DNA of 64,000 nucleotides from Halioglobus sp. Lineage in GTDB: Bacteria; Pseudomonadota; Gammaproteobacteria; Pseudomonadales; Halieaceae. The position numbers and the translations under genes are program-made. Location of the stretch: positions 35,104 to 99,103 of the forward strand of contig PABK01000006.1 in NCBI GenBank assembly GCA_002699145.1. The letters run 5' to 3'. The notes under the pieces were generated by a model. It was given only the letters and a program-made list of their open reading frames with translations. It had not been told where the DNA came from and made no database searches. Below, piece by piece: positions 26,581-35,671 of the stretch (its first letter is position 1; the number at the start of each line of letters is the position of its first letter).

Positions 26581-29229
26581 ATGCAGCGCTGCTCCACCAC
26601 CTGCCCCTACTGCGGCGTCGGCTGTGGCGTCGTCGCCGCATACGATTCCGCCGGCGACGACGTGCGCAGCGTCAGCGTCTCGGGAGAGAAGAATCATCCC
26701 GCCAATGCCGGCCGCCTGTGTGTAAAGGGAACCGCGCTGGCTGAAACCCTGTCTACACAGGGCCGCCTCCTGTACCCCCGCCTTGGCGGCAGGCAGTTAC
26801 ACTGGGACGCCGCCCTGGACGAGGTCGCGCAGCGCCTGCGCGACACCCGGCGCGAGCACGGCCCGCAATCCATCGCGTTCTACCTGTCCGGGCAACTGCT
26901 CACCGAGGACTACTACGTCGCCAACAAGCTGATGAAGGGCTTTCTGGGCAGCGCCAATGTCGACACCAACTCGCGGCTGTGCATGTCTTCGGCGGTGGCG
27001 GCCTACCAGCGCGCCTTCGGCGAGGATGTCGTGCCCTGCAACTACCAGGACCTGGAATCCTGCGACCTGCTGGTGATGGTGGGTTCCAACGCGGCGTGGA
27101 CGCACCCGGTGCTGTACCAGCGCGTCGTCGCGGCAAAACAGGCCAATCCGCACAAGCGTGTGGTGGTCATCGATACCCGGCGCACCGCCAGCTGCGACGT
27201 CGCCGACCTATTCCTGCAGGTCAGGCCGGGGACCGATGCCGCGCTGTTCGGCGGCCTGTTGCAGTTTCTCACCAACCACGGAGCACTGGACGAGCGCTAC
27301 ATCGCCGCGCACACCCAGGGCCTGGCCGACGCCCTGGCGGCCACCGCCGCCTGCGACCTGGACGCGGTGAGCGCCGCCACCGGGCTTGCGCACGAGGCCC
27401 TGCAGACCTTCTATACCTGGTACGCGAACACCCCCGCCACCGTGACCCTGTACTCCCAGGGCATCAACCAGTCCCGCACCGGCAGCGACAACTGCAACGC
27501 CATCATCAACTGCCACCTGGCGACCGGGCGGATCGGCAAGCCGGGTGCGGGACCGTTCTCCATCACCGGCCAACCCAACGCCATGGGCGGGCGGGAAGTC
27601 GGTGGACTGGCCAACCAACTCGCCGCGCACCGCGGCTTTGACGCGCAGGACGTCGACGCCGTCGGCCGTTTCTGGCGCGCCACTGACATGGCCAGCGCGC
27701 CGGGACACAAAGCCGTGGACCTGTTCCAGGCGGTGGAGCGCGGCGAGATCAAATTCCTCTGGATCATGGCCACCAACCCGGTAGTGAGCCTGCCCGACGC
27801 CACGCGCGTGGCCAGGGCATTGCAACGCTGCGACTTCGTCGTGGTCTCGGACTGCAGCGCGGACACCGCGACCGCGCAGTTGGCCGACCTGCTGCTGCCC
27901 GCCGCCGGCTGGGGCGAGAAAGCCGGCACCGTCACCAACTCGGAGCGGGTGATCTCGCGGCAACGCAAATTCGCGCAGCCGCCCGGTGAAGCCAGGCCGG
28001 ACTGGTGGATCGTGACGCAGGTGGCGCGCCGCCTGGGTCACGCGGACGCCTTCGACTACGACAGCCCCGCCGCCATTTTCCGCGAACACGCGGCCCTGTC
28101 CGGCTTCGAAAACCAGGGAGCGCGCTGCTTCGATATCAGCCCGCTGGCCGGCCTGAGTGACGACGAGTACGAGGCGCTGCCACCGCAGCGCTGGCCGCTG
28201 GCAGCGACGGGGGCGGCAGGCCCGCCCGAACAGCCCTTCGCCGACGGCCGTTTCCCGACGCCCGACGGCCGCGCGCGCTTCGTTGCGGTGCACCCCGTCG
28301 CGCCGGCGGCGGACGGCCGCTTCGTGGTCAACACCGGCCGCCTGCGCGACCAGTGGCACACCATGACGCGCACCGGCACGGTGCCGCGCCTGTCGCGCCA
28401 CCGCGATTTTTTCGCTATCAGCATCAACCCGGAGGATGCGCGCGAACTGGGGCTGGACGAGGAATCCCTGGCGCGGCTGGGCAACGAACGCGGCACCGTG
28501 GTCGGCGTCCCCGCGCCGGACCCGGACCTGCCGCGCGGACAGGTCTGGGTGCCCATTCACTGGAGCGGGCCCTTCGCAGCCGCCGGCCGGGTCAACGATC
28601 TCATCGCGCCCCTGACCGACCCGGTATCCGGCCAGCCGCAATCCAAGTTCGCGCTGGCGCAGCTGACGCGCGAGGCCCCGGCCTGCTGGGGCATGCTGTT
28701 CTCGCGCCGTCCACTGGAACTGGCGGGCACGGACTACTGGTCACGCCTGCAGGTGGCCGGCGGTCACCTCGCCCTGCTCGCACACAGCCGCCCGGCTTCC
28801 CGGCTCGCAGCGCAGTTGGACGCCGTGCTGTCACAACCCGACCTCAAACCGGTCAGCTACCAGGACGAGGCGAGCGGGGACCTCAGGCGGCTGTGGCTGC
28901 GCGGTGATGACATCGACAGCGCATTTTTTCTCGCGACACAGCGCGCATCCCTGCCGACACGCGACTGGCTCGGCACACTGGGCACCTCTCCCTGCCCGGG
29001 ATCGCCGCTGGGCCTGCTGGCCGGCTGCACGCCCAGCGCCGCAGACCCCGGGGCGACCGTGTGCAGTTGCTGGGAAGTGGGTGAGAAGCAGATCGCCGCG
29101 GAGATCGCCCGCGGTGCGACGAGCGTGGAGTCCCTGGGCGAACGCCTGCGCTGCGGTACACAGTGCGGCTCCTGCCTGCCCGAGTTGAAACAGCTGATAC
29201 AGGCGGCCGCCAAAGAACGCGCGGCCTAG
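26581..29229 (+). CDS. nasA: Assimilatory nitrate reductase catalytic subunit NasA
   Basis: An 882-residue molybdopterin enzyme reducing nitrate to nitrite in the cytoplasm. Cys8, Cys11, Cys15 and Cys47 bind an N-terminal [4Fe-4S] cluster; the molybdopterin domains include LYSQGINQSRTGSDN and TGQPNAMGGREVGG. The C-terminal 60 residues are a BFD-like [2Fe-2S] domain (VCSCWEVGEKQIAAEI, CGTQCGSC), typical of NasA forms that accept electrons from a NasB-like flavoprotein. No Tat signal. No ribosome site stands out between NirD and the ATG, so translation is probably coupled. Molybdenum cofactor genes are not in the window. Confidence 0.95.
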   Translation: MQRCSTTCPYCGVGCGVVAAYDSAGDDVRSVSVSGEKNHPANAGRLCVKGTALAETLSTQGRLLYPRLGGRQLHWDAALDEVAQRLRDTRREHGPQSIAFYLSGQLLTEDYYVANKLMKGFLGSANVDTNSRLCMSSAVAAYQRAFGEDVVPCNYQDLESCDLLVMVGSNAAWTHPVLYQRVVAAKQANPHKRVVVIDTRRTASCDVADLFLQVRPGTDAALFGGLLQFLTNHGALDERYIAAHTQGLADALAATAACDLDAVSAATGLAHEALQTFYTWYANTPATVTLYSQGINQSRTGSDNCNAIINCHLATGRIGKPGAGPFSITGQPNAMGGREVGGLANQLAAHRGFDAQDVDAVGRFWRATDMASAPGHKAVDLFQAVERGEIKFLWIMATNPVVSLPDATRVARALQRCDFVVVSDCSADTATAQLADLLLPAAGWGEKAGTVTNSERVISRQRKFAQPPGEARPDWWIVTQVARRLGHADAFDYDSPAAIFREHAALSGFENQGARCFDISPLAGLSDDEYEALPPQRWPLAATGAAGPPEQPFADGRFPTPDGRARFVAVHPVAPAADGRFVVNTGRLRDQWHTMTRTGTVPRLSRHRDFFAISINPEDARELGLDEESLARLGNERGTVVGVPAPDPDLPRGQVWVPIHWSGPFAAAGRVNDLIAPLTDPVSGQPQSKFALAQLTREAPACWGMLFSRRPLELAGTDYWSRLQVAGGHLALLAHSRPASRLAAQLDAVLSQPDLKPVSYQDEASGDLRRLWLRGDDIDSAFFLATQRASLPTRDWLGTLGTSPCPGSPLGLLAGCTPSAADPGATVCSCWEVGEKQIAAEIARGATSVESLGERLRCGTQCGSCLPELKQLIQAAAKERAA

Positions 29230-29304
29230 CACCCGGAGGGCCGGTCGCGCACCTGGCCGATAACGTCGTCGTCGAGGCGCGGGAGCGCCCCGCTGCTACC
29301 TGAC

Positions 29305-29334
29305 TTTTCATTCTCGCGCCGCGGCGGCTATGCT
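29305..29334 (+). promoter_or_regulatory. Candidate sigma-70 promoter for the LLM gene at 29363
   Basis: TTTTCA (29305-29310), 18 bases, TATGCT (29329-29334). If real, transcription starts near 29341, which excludes an ATG at 29330 as the start codon of the next gene and supports TTG 29363. Confidence 0.4.
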
Positions 29335-29362
29335 GGGCGCATTTACCGCCGGAAAGTGCCGC

Positions 29363-30310
29363 TTGAATACCGCTCCCAGACCATTCCGCTTTGGCGTCAA
29401 TCTCGCCGCGCCGCTGCCCGGCCGCAGCCTCGCCGATTCGGCGCGCCTGGTGGAAGACTGTGGCTATGCCGTGCTCAGTTGCCCGGATCACCTGGACCAC
29501 CCGGACAGCCCGCTGGAACCCATGGTCCTGCTGGCCACGGCGGCAGCCGCGACCTCGGCTCTTGAGCTGCAGCCGCTGGTGATGGCCAACGACTTCCGCC
29601 ACCCGGTGCTGCTGGCGAAGCAGGCGGCGACCCTGGACCTGCTCAGCGAGGGGCGCTTCAGCCTGGGCATCGGCGCCGGCTGGTACGGACCGGAGTATCA
29701 ATCCGCCGGCATCGACTTTCACCGCCCGGGCGTGCGCATCGCGCGCCTGCGCGAAGCGCTGGCGGTCATTCGCGGCCTGCACGGCGCCGAGCCTTTCGAC
29801 TTTTCCGGCGATTACTACCGTATCGAGGCGTTGCAGGGGCTGCCGCGGCCGCGGCGCAACCCGCTGCCGCTGCTGATCGGCGGCTCCGGTCCTCGTATGC
29901 TCGCCTTTGCCGCCGCTTGCGCCGACACCGTGGCGCTCAACCTGGGCCTGCCCATCGGCATGCCGCGGCCGCGGGGCGCAACGCCCTACGCGACGATCAC
30001 CGACATGAAACTGCAGTGGATTCGCCAGGCCGCCGCGGCGCGCGCCACGGAGGTGGAGATCCAGTCGACGATCTTCGCCGGTGCGGTCACCGACGGCGAC
30101 CCGGACAGCGCGATCACACCGCTGGCGCAACTGCTACAGGTGCCGGCCGCCTCCCTGCGCGGCTGTCCGCATGTACTGGCCGGCAGCGCCGAGGATTGTA
30201 TCGAGCAGCTACTGGGCTGGCGCGAGCGCTGGGGGATCAGCTACGTCACCGTCCCGGCGGTCAGCGCGGAGTCGTTTGCGCCGGTGGTCGCCGCGCTGCG
30301 CGGCAGGTAA
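29363..30310 (+). CDS. LLM class (luciferase-like) F420- or FMN-dependent oxidoreductase
   Basis: A 315-residue luciferase-like TIM-barrel. I choose TTG 29363 (GGAAAG eight to thirteen bases ahead), giving MNTAPRPFRFGVNLAAP, because the family normally begins just before the FRFGV strand; ATG 29330 is in frame and adds eleven residues. Hallmarks are VLSCPDHLDHP, HPVLLAKQAATLDLLSEGRFSLGIGAGWYGPEY and PLLIGGSGPRMLAFAA. It is paralogous in type to the gene at 2930 but not close in sequence. It stands alone downstream of nasA, separated by 133 bases, with a possible own promoter. Substrate unknown. Confidence 0.85.
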   Translation: MNTAPRPFRFGVNLAAPLPGRSLADSARLVEDCGYAVLSCPDHLDHPDSPLEPMVLLATAAAATSALELQPLVMANDFRHPVLLAKQAATLDLLSEGRFSLGIGAGWYGPEYQSAGIDFHRPGVRIARLREALAVIRGLHGAEPFDFSGDYYRIEALQGLPRPRRNPLPLLIGGSGPRMLAFAAACADTVALNLGLPIGMPRPRGATPYATITDMKLQWIRQAAAARATEVEIQSTIFAGAVTDGDPDSAITPLAQLLQVPAASLRGCPHVLAGSAEDCIEQLLGWRERWGISYVTVPAVSAESFAPVVAALRGR

Positions 30311-30356
30311 CACGCTGCGCCTTGTGATGCCCCGGCGCTACTCCTACACTCGGGGT

Positions 30357-30839
30357 ATGTCCGGTAATGCCCTGCTGACACCCGTGCTGTGCTGCCTGTT
30401 GCTACTGGCGGCAGGCGCTGCGACGGCCTACGAGATCTCAAGTTCCGCCCGCGTCAACGAGGACGGCACACTGCGCATCAAACGCAAGACCATACACCTG
30501 TACGGTATTCATATCCCCGAGCTCAACCGCACCTGCAGCCAGATCAAACGGCCCACGTTCTGTGGCTCCCGCGCCGCCGTCGCGCTGGACTTCAAGATCC
30601 AGGGCTTCGTGCGCTGCGAACTGCTGGAAGAAAACGCGGACGGCACCTACGTCGGCCGCTGCCGGGTCAACGCCTCGCATTTCAGCGACGGCGAGGACCT
30701 CAGCGCCTACCTGCTGCAACTTGGCTGGGCGGTGGCCCTGCCGGATGCGCCCGTCGAGTACCAGGCGCTGGAAAAAATCGCCCGCTCGCGACAGCTAGGC
30801 CACTGGGGGATACCCATCGACAGCATCACCCAACCCTGA
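30357..30839 (+). CDS. Secreted thermonuclease (SNase-like) family protein
   Basis: A 160-residue protein from ATG 30357. Residues 1-24 are a signal peptide (LLTPVLCCLLLLAAGAATA). The mature part is a single SNase-like OB-fold: IHLYGIHIPELNRTC parallels the LxGIDAPE core, a Cys pair may bridge the domain, and ALEKIARSRQLGHWG matches the C-terminal helix plus G-W motif. The nuclease active-site Arg/Glu residues are not all evident (LEENADGTYVGRC in place of the usual D-x-Y-G-R), so catalysis is uncertain; some family members only bind nucleic acid. No operon partner. Confidence 0.72.
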   Translation: MSGNALLTPVLCCLLLLAAGAATAYEISSSARVNEDGTLRIKRKTIHLYGIHIPELNRTCSQIKRPTFCGSRAAVALDFKIQGFVRCELLEENADGTYVGRCRVNASHFSDGEDLSAYLLQLGWAVALPDAPVEYQALEKIARSRQLGHWGIPIDSITQP

Positions 30840-30963
30840 GCCAGGGCCTGGCAGGCAGGGCCGCCACGGCGAGTCAAAGCCACCACTGGTGCGACTGGTT
30901 CCCACGCCCCGGAATAGCCTACACTGGACGCCCATAACATGGACGCTTATCCCGGGAGACGCA

Positions 30964-33723
30964 ATGACCAGGTTCAATTCCCTATTTCTCACCCTGTTGT
31001 TGGCAGGCTTCCTGTCCGCCTGCGGCGCCGACCAGTCTGCACAGGAGCACCTGGACAGCGCGCGTGAATACCTGGCCGGCGGTGACCGCAACGCGGCGGT
31101 GCTGGAACTGAAGAACGCCCTGCAGAAAGACCAGGCGCTGGCGGAAGCGCGCTGGCTGCTGGGCAGCATCTACCTCGAACTCGGCGACGCGCCATCGGCG
31201 GAAAAGGAACTGCAACGCGCCATGTGGATGGACTGGGCGCCGGACCAGACCGTCCCGGCCTATGCCCGCGCCCTGGTGCTGCTGGGCGAATTTGGCAAGG
31301 TGCTGGAACTGCCTGAGAGCGGGCTGGCCGACCCCGCGCTGGCCAGCCTGTATACCAGCAAGGGCATTGCCAACACCGCGCTGGGCAAGAACCGCGACGC
31401 ACGGGACATGATCGACATGGCGCTGGAAATCGAGCCAGACTCGCCCCGCGCACACCTGGCCAGGGCGCAACTGGACCTGAACATGGGCGAGTCTGACAAG
31501 GCCCTGCAATCGCTGCAGACCATGGTGGAGCAGGACCCGGACAACGCCGGCGCCTGGCGGCTGCGCGGCGACCTGCACGCGGCGCGCAACGAGGTGGAGG
31601 CGGCCGGCGAGGCCTACGACCAGGCCCTGCAACTGGACCAGCGTGACCAGGGCACCCGGCGCAAGCGCGCCTTTCTCGCGCTGCAGGCGGGCGACCTGAA
31701 AACCGCCGGGGCCAGCGCGCGCAAACTTCTGCAGGCCAGTCCCAAGGACCCGGTGGGCAATTTCATTCAGGGGATCGTGGATTTGCAGGCGGGGCGCTAC
31801 GAGCAAGCGGAGATGCGCCTTACCCGCGCGGAACCGCTGGTCGAAACCTACCCGATACAGGCGTTTTTCCTCGGCACGGCACTGATGGCCAACGGCAAGA
31901 CCGCGATGGCCGCCGCACAGGCCTCGCGCTTCCACGCGCTGGACCCGGGCAACGTGCGCGGGCGCAAGCTGCTGGCGACCATCCGCCTGCAGGAGTCGGC
32001 CTATCGCGAGGTGGAGGAGCTGATGGCGCCAGTGCTGCGCGAGTTCCCCGAGGACACCGGCGCGCTGCGCCTCATGGCCAACGCCCTGCTGCGCCAGGGC
32101 AGGACGGAGGAAGGCATCGGCATGCTCGCTCGCGTGGCGAAGCTGGAGCCCGATTCCGCGCGCGCGCAAATCAGTCTCGGCGCCGGGCTGTTGATGCAGG
32201 GCGACGCGGGAGAGGCGCAAAACTACATAGAGACGGCCCTGGAGCTGGACCCGGAGTATCAGCAGGGCGACCTGCTACTGGTGCTGTCGCTGGTAGAGCA
32301 GGGCAACTACGAGCAGGCCCTGGCCGCGGCCAGGGCGCAGGCACAGCGCTCGCCGGACGACCCGATCGCGCTGAACACCGTCGCCTGGGTACAGATGCGC
32401 GCCGGCGACAGAGAGCAGGCCGTGGCCACCTACGAACAGGTTCTGCGGGCACACCCCGGCGACCCCGGCGCCAATCACGCCCTGGCGCGGCTGGCGCTGC
32501 AGGATGAGGACTACGCGACAGCGCAACGCCGCTACGACGCCATCCTGGCGCAGCAGCCGGATCACCTGCCGGCGCAGATACAACTGGCGCTGATCGATCT
32601 CGCGCGCGACGACAAGGCGAGCATGGTGCGGCGCCTGGAAAAAGCCATGGAAACCCACCCCGAGGCCCTGCAACCGCGTCTGCTGCTGGCGCGCTTCTAT
32701 CTCAGCGAACAGGAACTGGAGAAGGTCACCACCGCCTTCGTCGGCCTGTCCGAGGCGCAGCGGCAGGACCCGTCGGTCCTGCAGGTTACCGCCATCACGC
32801 AACTGGCCAGGCAGGAACACGGCGACGCACTGTTCACCATGGAGCAACTCAACGCCGGCAATCCCGACAGCGCGGACTACCACTACCTCACCGCGATGGC
32901 CGCCGCCGGTACCGGCGATTCCGCGCAGACCGAGAGCGAACTGCGCCGCGCGCTGGAATTGCAACCGCAGCACTACAACGCGCGGCTGGCGCTGGCGCGG
33001 CTGCTGTTCCGCCAGCAACAGGATGCGTCGTTCCGTACCGAACTGGAGCGCCTGGTACAGGCCGCGCCGGACAATGCGGACGTGTTGCTGTTGCAGGCGG
33101 CGGCCGCGGCCAGGGCGCAGGACACACAGGCCGCACTGGCGTTCGCCCGGCAGGCGTATAGTGCGCAACCCGCGGTAAGCACGCTGCTGGCCCTGGGCGG
33201 CTACCAGGAACTGGCCGGCAACCAGGAAGCAGCGCAGCGCCTGTACAAACAATGGCTGCAGGACAACCCCGACGACAGCCGGGTGCGCATGCAACTGGCC
33301 AACGCCAGCCTGCGCGAAGGCGACGACGCCAGCGCCGAGTACGTCGAGGTGCTGCAGCGCGAGCCGGACAACGTCATCGCGCTGAACAACCTGGGCTGGC
33401 TGCTGCGCGAGGAAGATCCCGCGCAGGCCCTGGTCCACGCGCGGCGCGCCGGCGAACTGGCGCCGGAAAATCCCTCGGTGCTGGACACCCTGGCCATGGT
33501 GGAACTGGCCAACGGCAACTTCGAACAGGCCACGCGCGCGGTGGAACGCGCCCTGCAGCGGGCCCCGCAACAGGCGACCATCCTCTACCATCGCGCCGTC
33601 ATCGAGAGCGAGCGCGGCGAGCGCGAGGCCGCCATCGCCACCCTGCAGAGCCTGTTGTCTGGCGGCGACGAGTTCCCGGAACAGGCGCAGGCCCGGGCGC
33701 TGTACGAGGAATTATTGCAGTAG
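30964..33723 (+). CDS. Large TPR-repeat lipoprotein, PEP-CTERM-system PrsT type
   Basis: A 919-residue protein from ATG 30964. A lipoprotein signal ends in the lipobox LSAC (Cys20). The rest is an almost unbroken array of tetratricopeptide repeats from about residue 27 (AREYLAGGDRNAAVLELKNAL) to the end, including late repeats such as AQALVHARRAGELAPENPSVLDTLA. Length, lipid anchor and repeat architecture match the PrsT family that accompanies exosortase/PEP-CTERM exopolysaccharide loci. No exosortase, PEP-CTERM protein or polysaccharide gene is nearby, so the name is by architecture only. Expected to be a periplasmic scaffold. Confidence 0.82.
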   Translation: MTRFNSLFLTLLLAGFLSACGADQSAQEHLDSAREYLAGGDRNAAVLELKNALQKDQALAEARWLLGSIYLELGDAPSAEKELQRAMWMDWAPDQTVPAYARALVLLGEFGKVLELPESGLADPALASLYTSKGIANTALGKNRDARDMIDMALEIEPDSPRAHLARAQLDLNMGESDKALQSLQTMVEQDPDNAGAWRLRGDLHAARNEVEAAGEAYDQALQLDQRDQGTRRKRAFLALQAGDLKTAGASARKLLQASPKDPVGNFIQGIVDLQAGRYEQAEMRLTRAEPLVETYPIQAFFLGTALMANGKTAMAAAQASRFHALDPGNVRGRKLLATIRLQESAYREVEELMAPVLREFPEDTGALRLMANALLRQGRTEEGIGMLARVAKLEPDSARAQISLGAGLLMQGDAGEAQNYIETALELDPEYQQGDLLLVLSLVEQGNYEQALAAARAQAQRSPDDPIALNTVAWVQMRAGDREQAVATYEQVLRAHPGDPGANHALARLALQDEDYATAQRRYDAILAQQPDHLPAQIQLALIDLARDDKASMVRRLEKAMETHPEALQPRLLLARFYLSEQELEKVTTAFVGLSEAQRQDPSVLQVTAITQLARQEHGDALFTMEQLNAGNPDSADYHYLTAMAAAGTGDSAQTESELRRALELQPQHYNARLALARLLFRQQQDASFRTELERLVQAAPDNADVLLLQAAAAARAQDTQAALAFARQAYSAQPAVSTLLALGGYQELAGNQEAAQRLYKQWLQDNPDDSRVRMQLANASLREGDDASAEYVEVLQREPDNVIALNNLGWLLREEDPAQALVHARRAGELAPENPSVLDTLAMVELANGNFEQATRAVERALQRAPQQATILYHRAVIESERGEREAAIATLQSLLSGGDEFPEQAQARALYEELLQ

Positions 33724-33740
33724 GCCGCCGCGACGCGACA

Positions 33741-33769
33741 TTGCCCCGCGGGCACAGTTCGCCTATAAA
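33741..33769 (+). promoter_or_regulatory. Candidate sigma-70 promoter for the DUF3604 gene
   Basis: TTGCCC (33741-33746), 17 bases, TATAAA (33764-33769). The -10 matches five of six and the -35 four of six. Start is expected near 33776, about 20 bases before the ATG at 33797. Confidence 0.5.
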
Positions 33770-33796
33770 GAGTGCAGGCACCCGACGGGAAACCCC

Positions 33797-35653
33797 ATGC
33801 GCAGAGTCATCCTGGCCGCCCTGCTGGCGGCCTCCACGGCCACATCCGCGGCGGACAAGCAGTTGTTGTGGGGCGATACGCACCTGCACACCACCTATTC
33901 CTCCGACGCCTACACCAACAACAACCTCAGCGCGGACCCGGACACGGCGTACCGTTTCGCCAAGGGCATGCCGGTCATTCACCCCTACCACCGGGCGCGC
34001 GTGCAGATCGGCACGCCCCTGGACTTCCTGGTGGTATCGGATCACGCGGAGTTTCTCGGGCAGATACGCAATATCCACCGCAACGGCGTCGACACCGCGG
34101 ATCTCGGGCCGTGGGATTCCATCAAGGCGAAATTTGCCGCCTGGTACCTGAAGCGGGCCATCGACTCCGGGGAGGGCCGCTCCCTGTTCGTGTCGGTACT
34201 GCCGGATCCTGACCTGACGCCGGAGGAGGACGCCGCGGCGTCGAGCCTGGAAAACAGCGACATCGGTTTCCTGCCCATGCCCGCACAGGTAGAAATCGAC
34301 ACCTGGCGCAACATCACCGACAGCGCCGAGCGGCACAACCAGCCCGGGCAGTTCACTGCCCTGATCGGCTGGGAGTGGAGCTCCATTCCCGCCGGCGCCA
34401 ACCTGCACCGGGTGGTGATCACCGACTCCGACGCCGCGACGGCGCAGCAGTACGACCCCTTCGGCCTCGATGACAGCCCCTACCCCGAGGACCTGTGGGC
34501 GTGGCTGGAGGAGACCAGCGCGTCCACCGGGGCCGACTTCGTCGCCATCCCGCACAACTCGAACATCTCCAAGGGCTACATGTTCAGCGACCGCTCCCTG
34601 CGCGGCGAGGCGTTTACCCGCGACTACGTGGCCACCCGGCAGAAATGGGAACCGGTGGCGGAGATCACCCAGATCAAGGGCGACTCGGAGACCCATTCGA
34701 CATTCGCCCCAGAAGACGAGTTCGCGGACTTCGAGAACTACCCCTATTACATCCAGCGCCGCTGGACCGAGTACACGCCGCGGCGCGGTGACTTCGTGCG
34801 CGAGGCCTTGAAGCGCGGCCTGGAGATCGAGCACTCGCTGGGCCTGAACCCCTACCGCCTGGGCGTCATCGGCTCCACCGATTCGCATACCTCCACCTCC
34901 TCCGCCGAGGAGGACAATTTCCTGGGCAAACTGGCCACCGATTCCATCCCCGAGAACAAGCAGACCCGCTTCGGAGACGACGGGCTCAGTTCCAGTGGCT
35001 GGGCCATGTCCGCCTCGGGCCTGGCGGCGGTATGGGCGACGGAGAATACGCGCGAGGCGATCCTGCAGGCGCTGCGGCGGCGCGAGGTGTACGCCACCAC
35101 GGGGCCGCGTATCGGCGTGCAGTTCTACGGCGGCGCCGGTTTCCTCGCGGACACCCTGGCCAGTGCGGGACTGCACGAACTGGCCAGGAACCGGGGCGTG
35201 CCCATGGGCGGCGAGTTGCGCGGCGCGCAGCCACCCTCTTTCGTGGTGATCGCCACCAGGGACCCGGTCGGCGCCAACCTGGATCGCATCCAGATCGTCA
35301 AGGGCTGGCTGGAGGCCGACGGCAGCTCACGGGAAAAGGTCTACAACATCGCCTGGGCCGGGGAGCGTGAACTGCTGGCCGACGGCAGTCTGCCCGCCGT
35401 GGGTAACACGGTGGACCTGCGCACCGGCAAGGTCGATAACAGCATCGGCGCGGCCGAGTTGAGCGCGACCTGGACGGACCCCGATTTCGATCCGCGGCAG
35501 GCCGCGTTCTACTACGCGCGCATCCTGCAGATACCCACGGCGCGCCACTCGCTGCTGGACGCCGTGGCCCTGGGCATGGAGCACGCCGCCGAGCAGCCGG
35601 ACACCCTGCAGGAGCGGGCCTACACCTCCCCTATCTGGTACCGGCCGGACTGA
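33797..35653 (+). CDS. DUF3604 family secreted metal-dependent hydrolase-like protein
   Basis: A 618-residue protein with a signal peptide (MRRVILAALLAASTATSA) and the DUF3604 layout related to PHP phosphoesterases. Candidate metal ligands appear in WGDTHLHTTYS (His-x-His near 32-34), VVSDHAEFLGQI and GSTDSHTSTSS. The C-terminal IQIVKGWLEADG and SPIWYRPD are family landmarks. The fold suggests a periplasmic phosphoesterase or related hydrolase, but no member's substrate is known to me. It stands alone with its own likely promoter and converges on the methyltransferase. Confidence 0.86.
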   Translation: MRRVILAALLAASTATSAADKQLLWGDTHLHTTYSSDAYTNNNLSADPDTAYRFAKGMPVIHPYHRARVQIGTPLDFLVVSDHAEFLGQIRNIHRNGVDTADLGPWDSIKAKFAAWYLKRAIDSGEGRSLFVSVLPDPDLTPEEDAAASSLENSDIGFLPMPAQVEIDTWRNITDSAERHNQPGQFTALIGWEWSSIPAGANLHRVVITDSDAATAQQYDPFGLDDSPYPEDLWAWLEETSASTGADFVAIPHNSNISKGYMFSDRSLRGEAFTRDYVATRQKWEPVAEITQIKGDSETHSTFAPEDEFADFENYPYYIQRRWTEYTPRRGDFVREALKRGLEIEHSLGLNPYRLGVIGSTDSHTSTSSAEEDNFLGKLATDSIPENKQTRFGDDGLSSSGWAMSASGLAAVWATENTREAILQALRRREVYATTGPRIGVQFYGGAGFLADTLASAGLHELARNRGVPMGGELRGAQPPSFVVIATRDPVGANLDRIQIVKGWLEADGSSREKVYNIAWAGERELLADGSLPAVGNTVDLRTGKVDNSIGAAELSATWTDPDFDPRQAAFYYARILQIPTARHSLLDAVALGMEHAAEQPDTLQERAYTSPIWYRPD

Positions 35654-35671
35654 ACGGGCGCGGCTTCCGGC

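Noticed and set aside
23682..26600. A 972-codon open frame on the minus strand opposite nirB and nirD
   Set aside because: The composition is that of a complement shadow, and nirB/nirD on the plus strand have complete catalytic motifs.
29330..29362. ATG start for the luciferase-like gene after nasA
   Set aside because: It overlaps a likely -10 element, and the family begins close to the TTG at 29363, which has a ribosome site.
30964..33723. Evidence of an exosortase/PEP-CTERM locus in the window
   Set aside because: Only the TPR lipoprotein is suggestive; no PEP-CTERM tail or exosortase was seen in any other gene.
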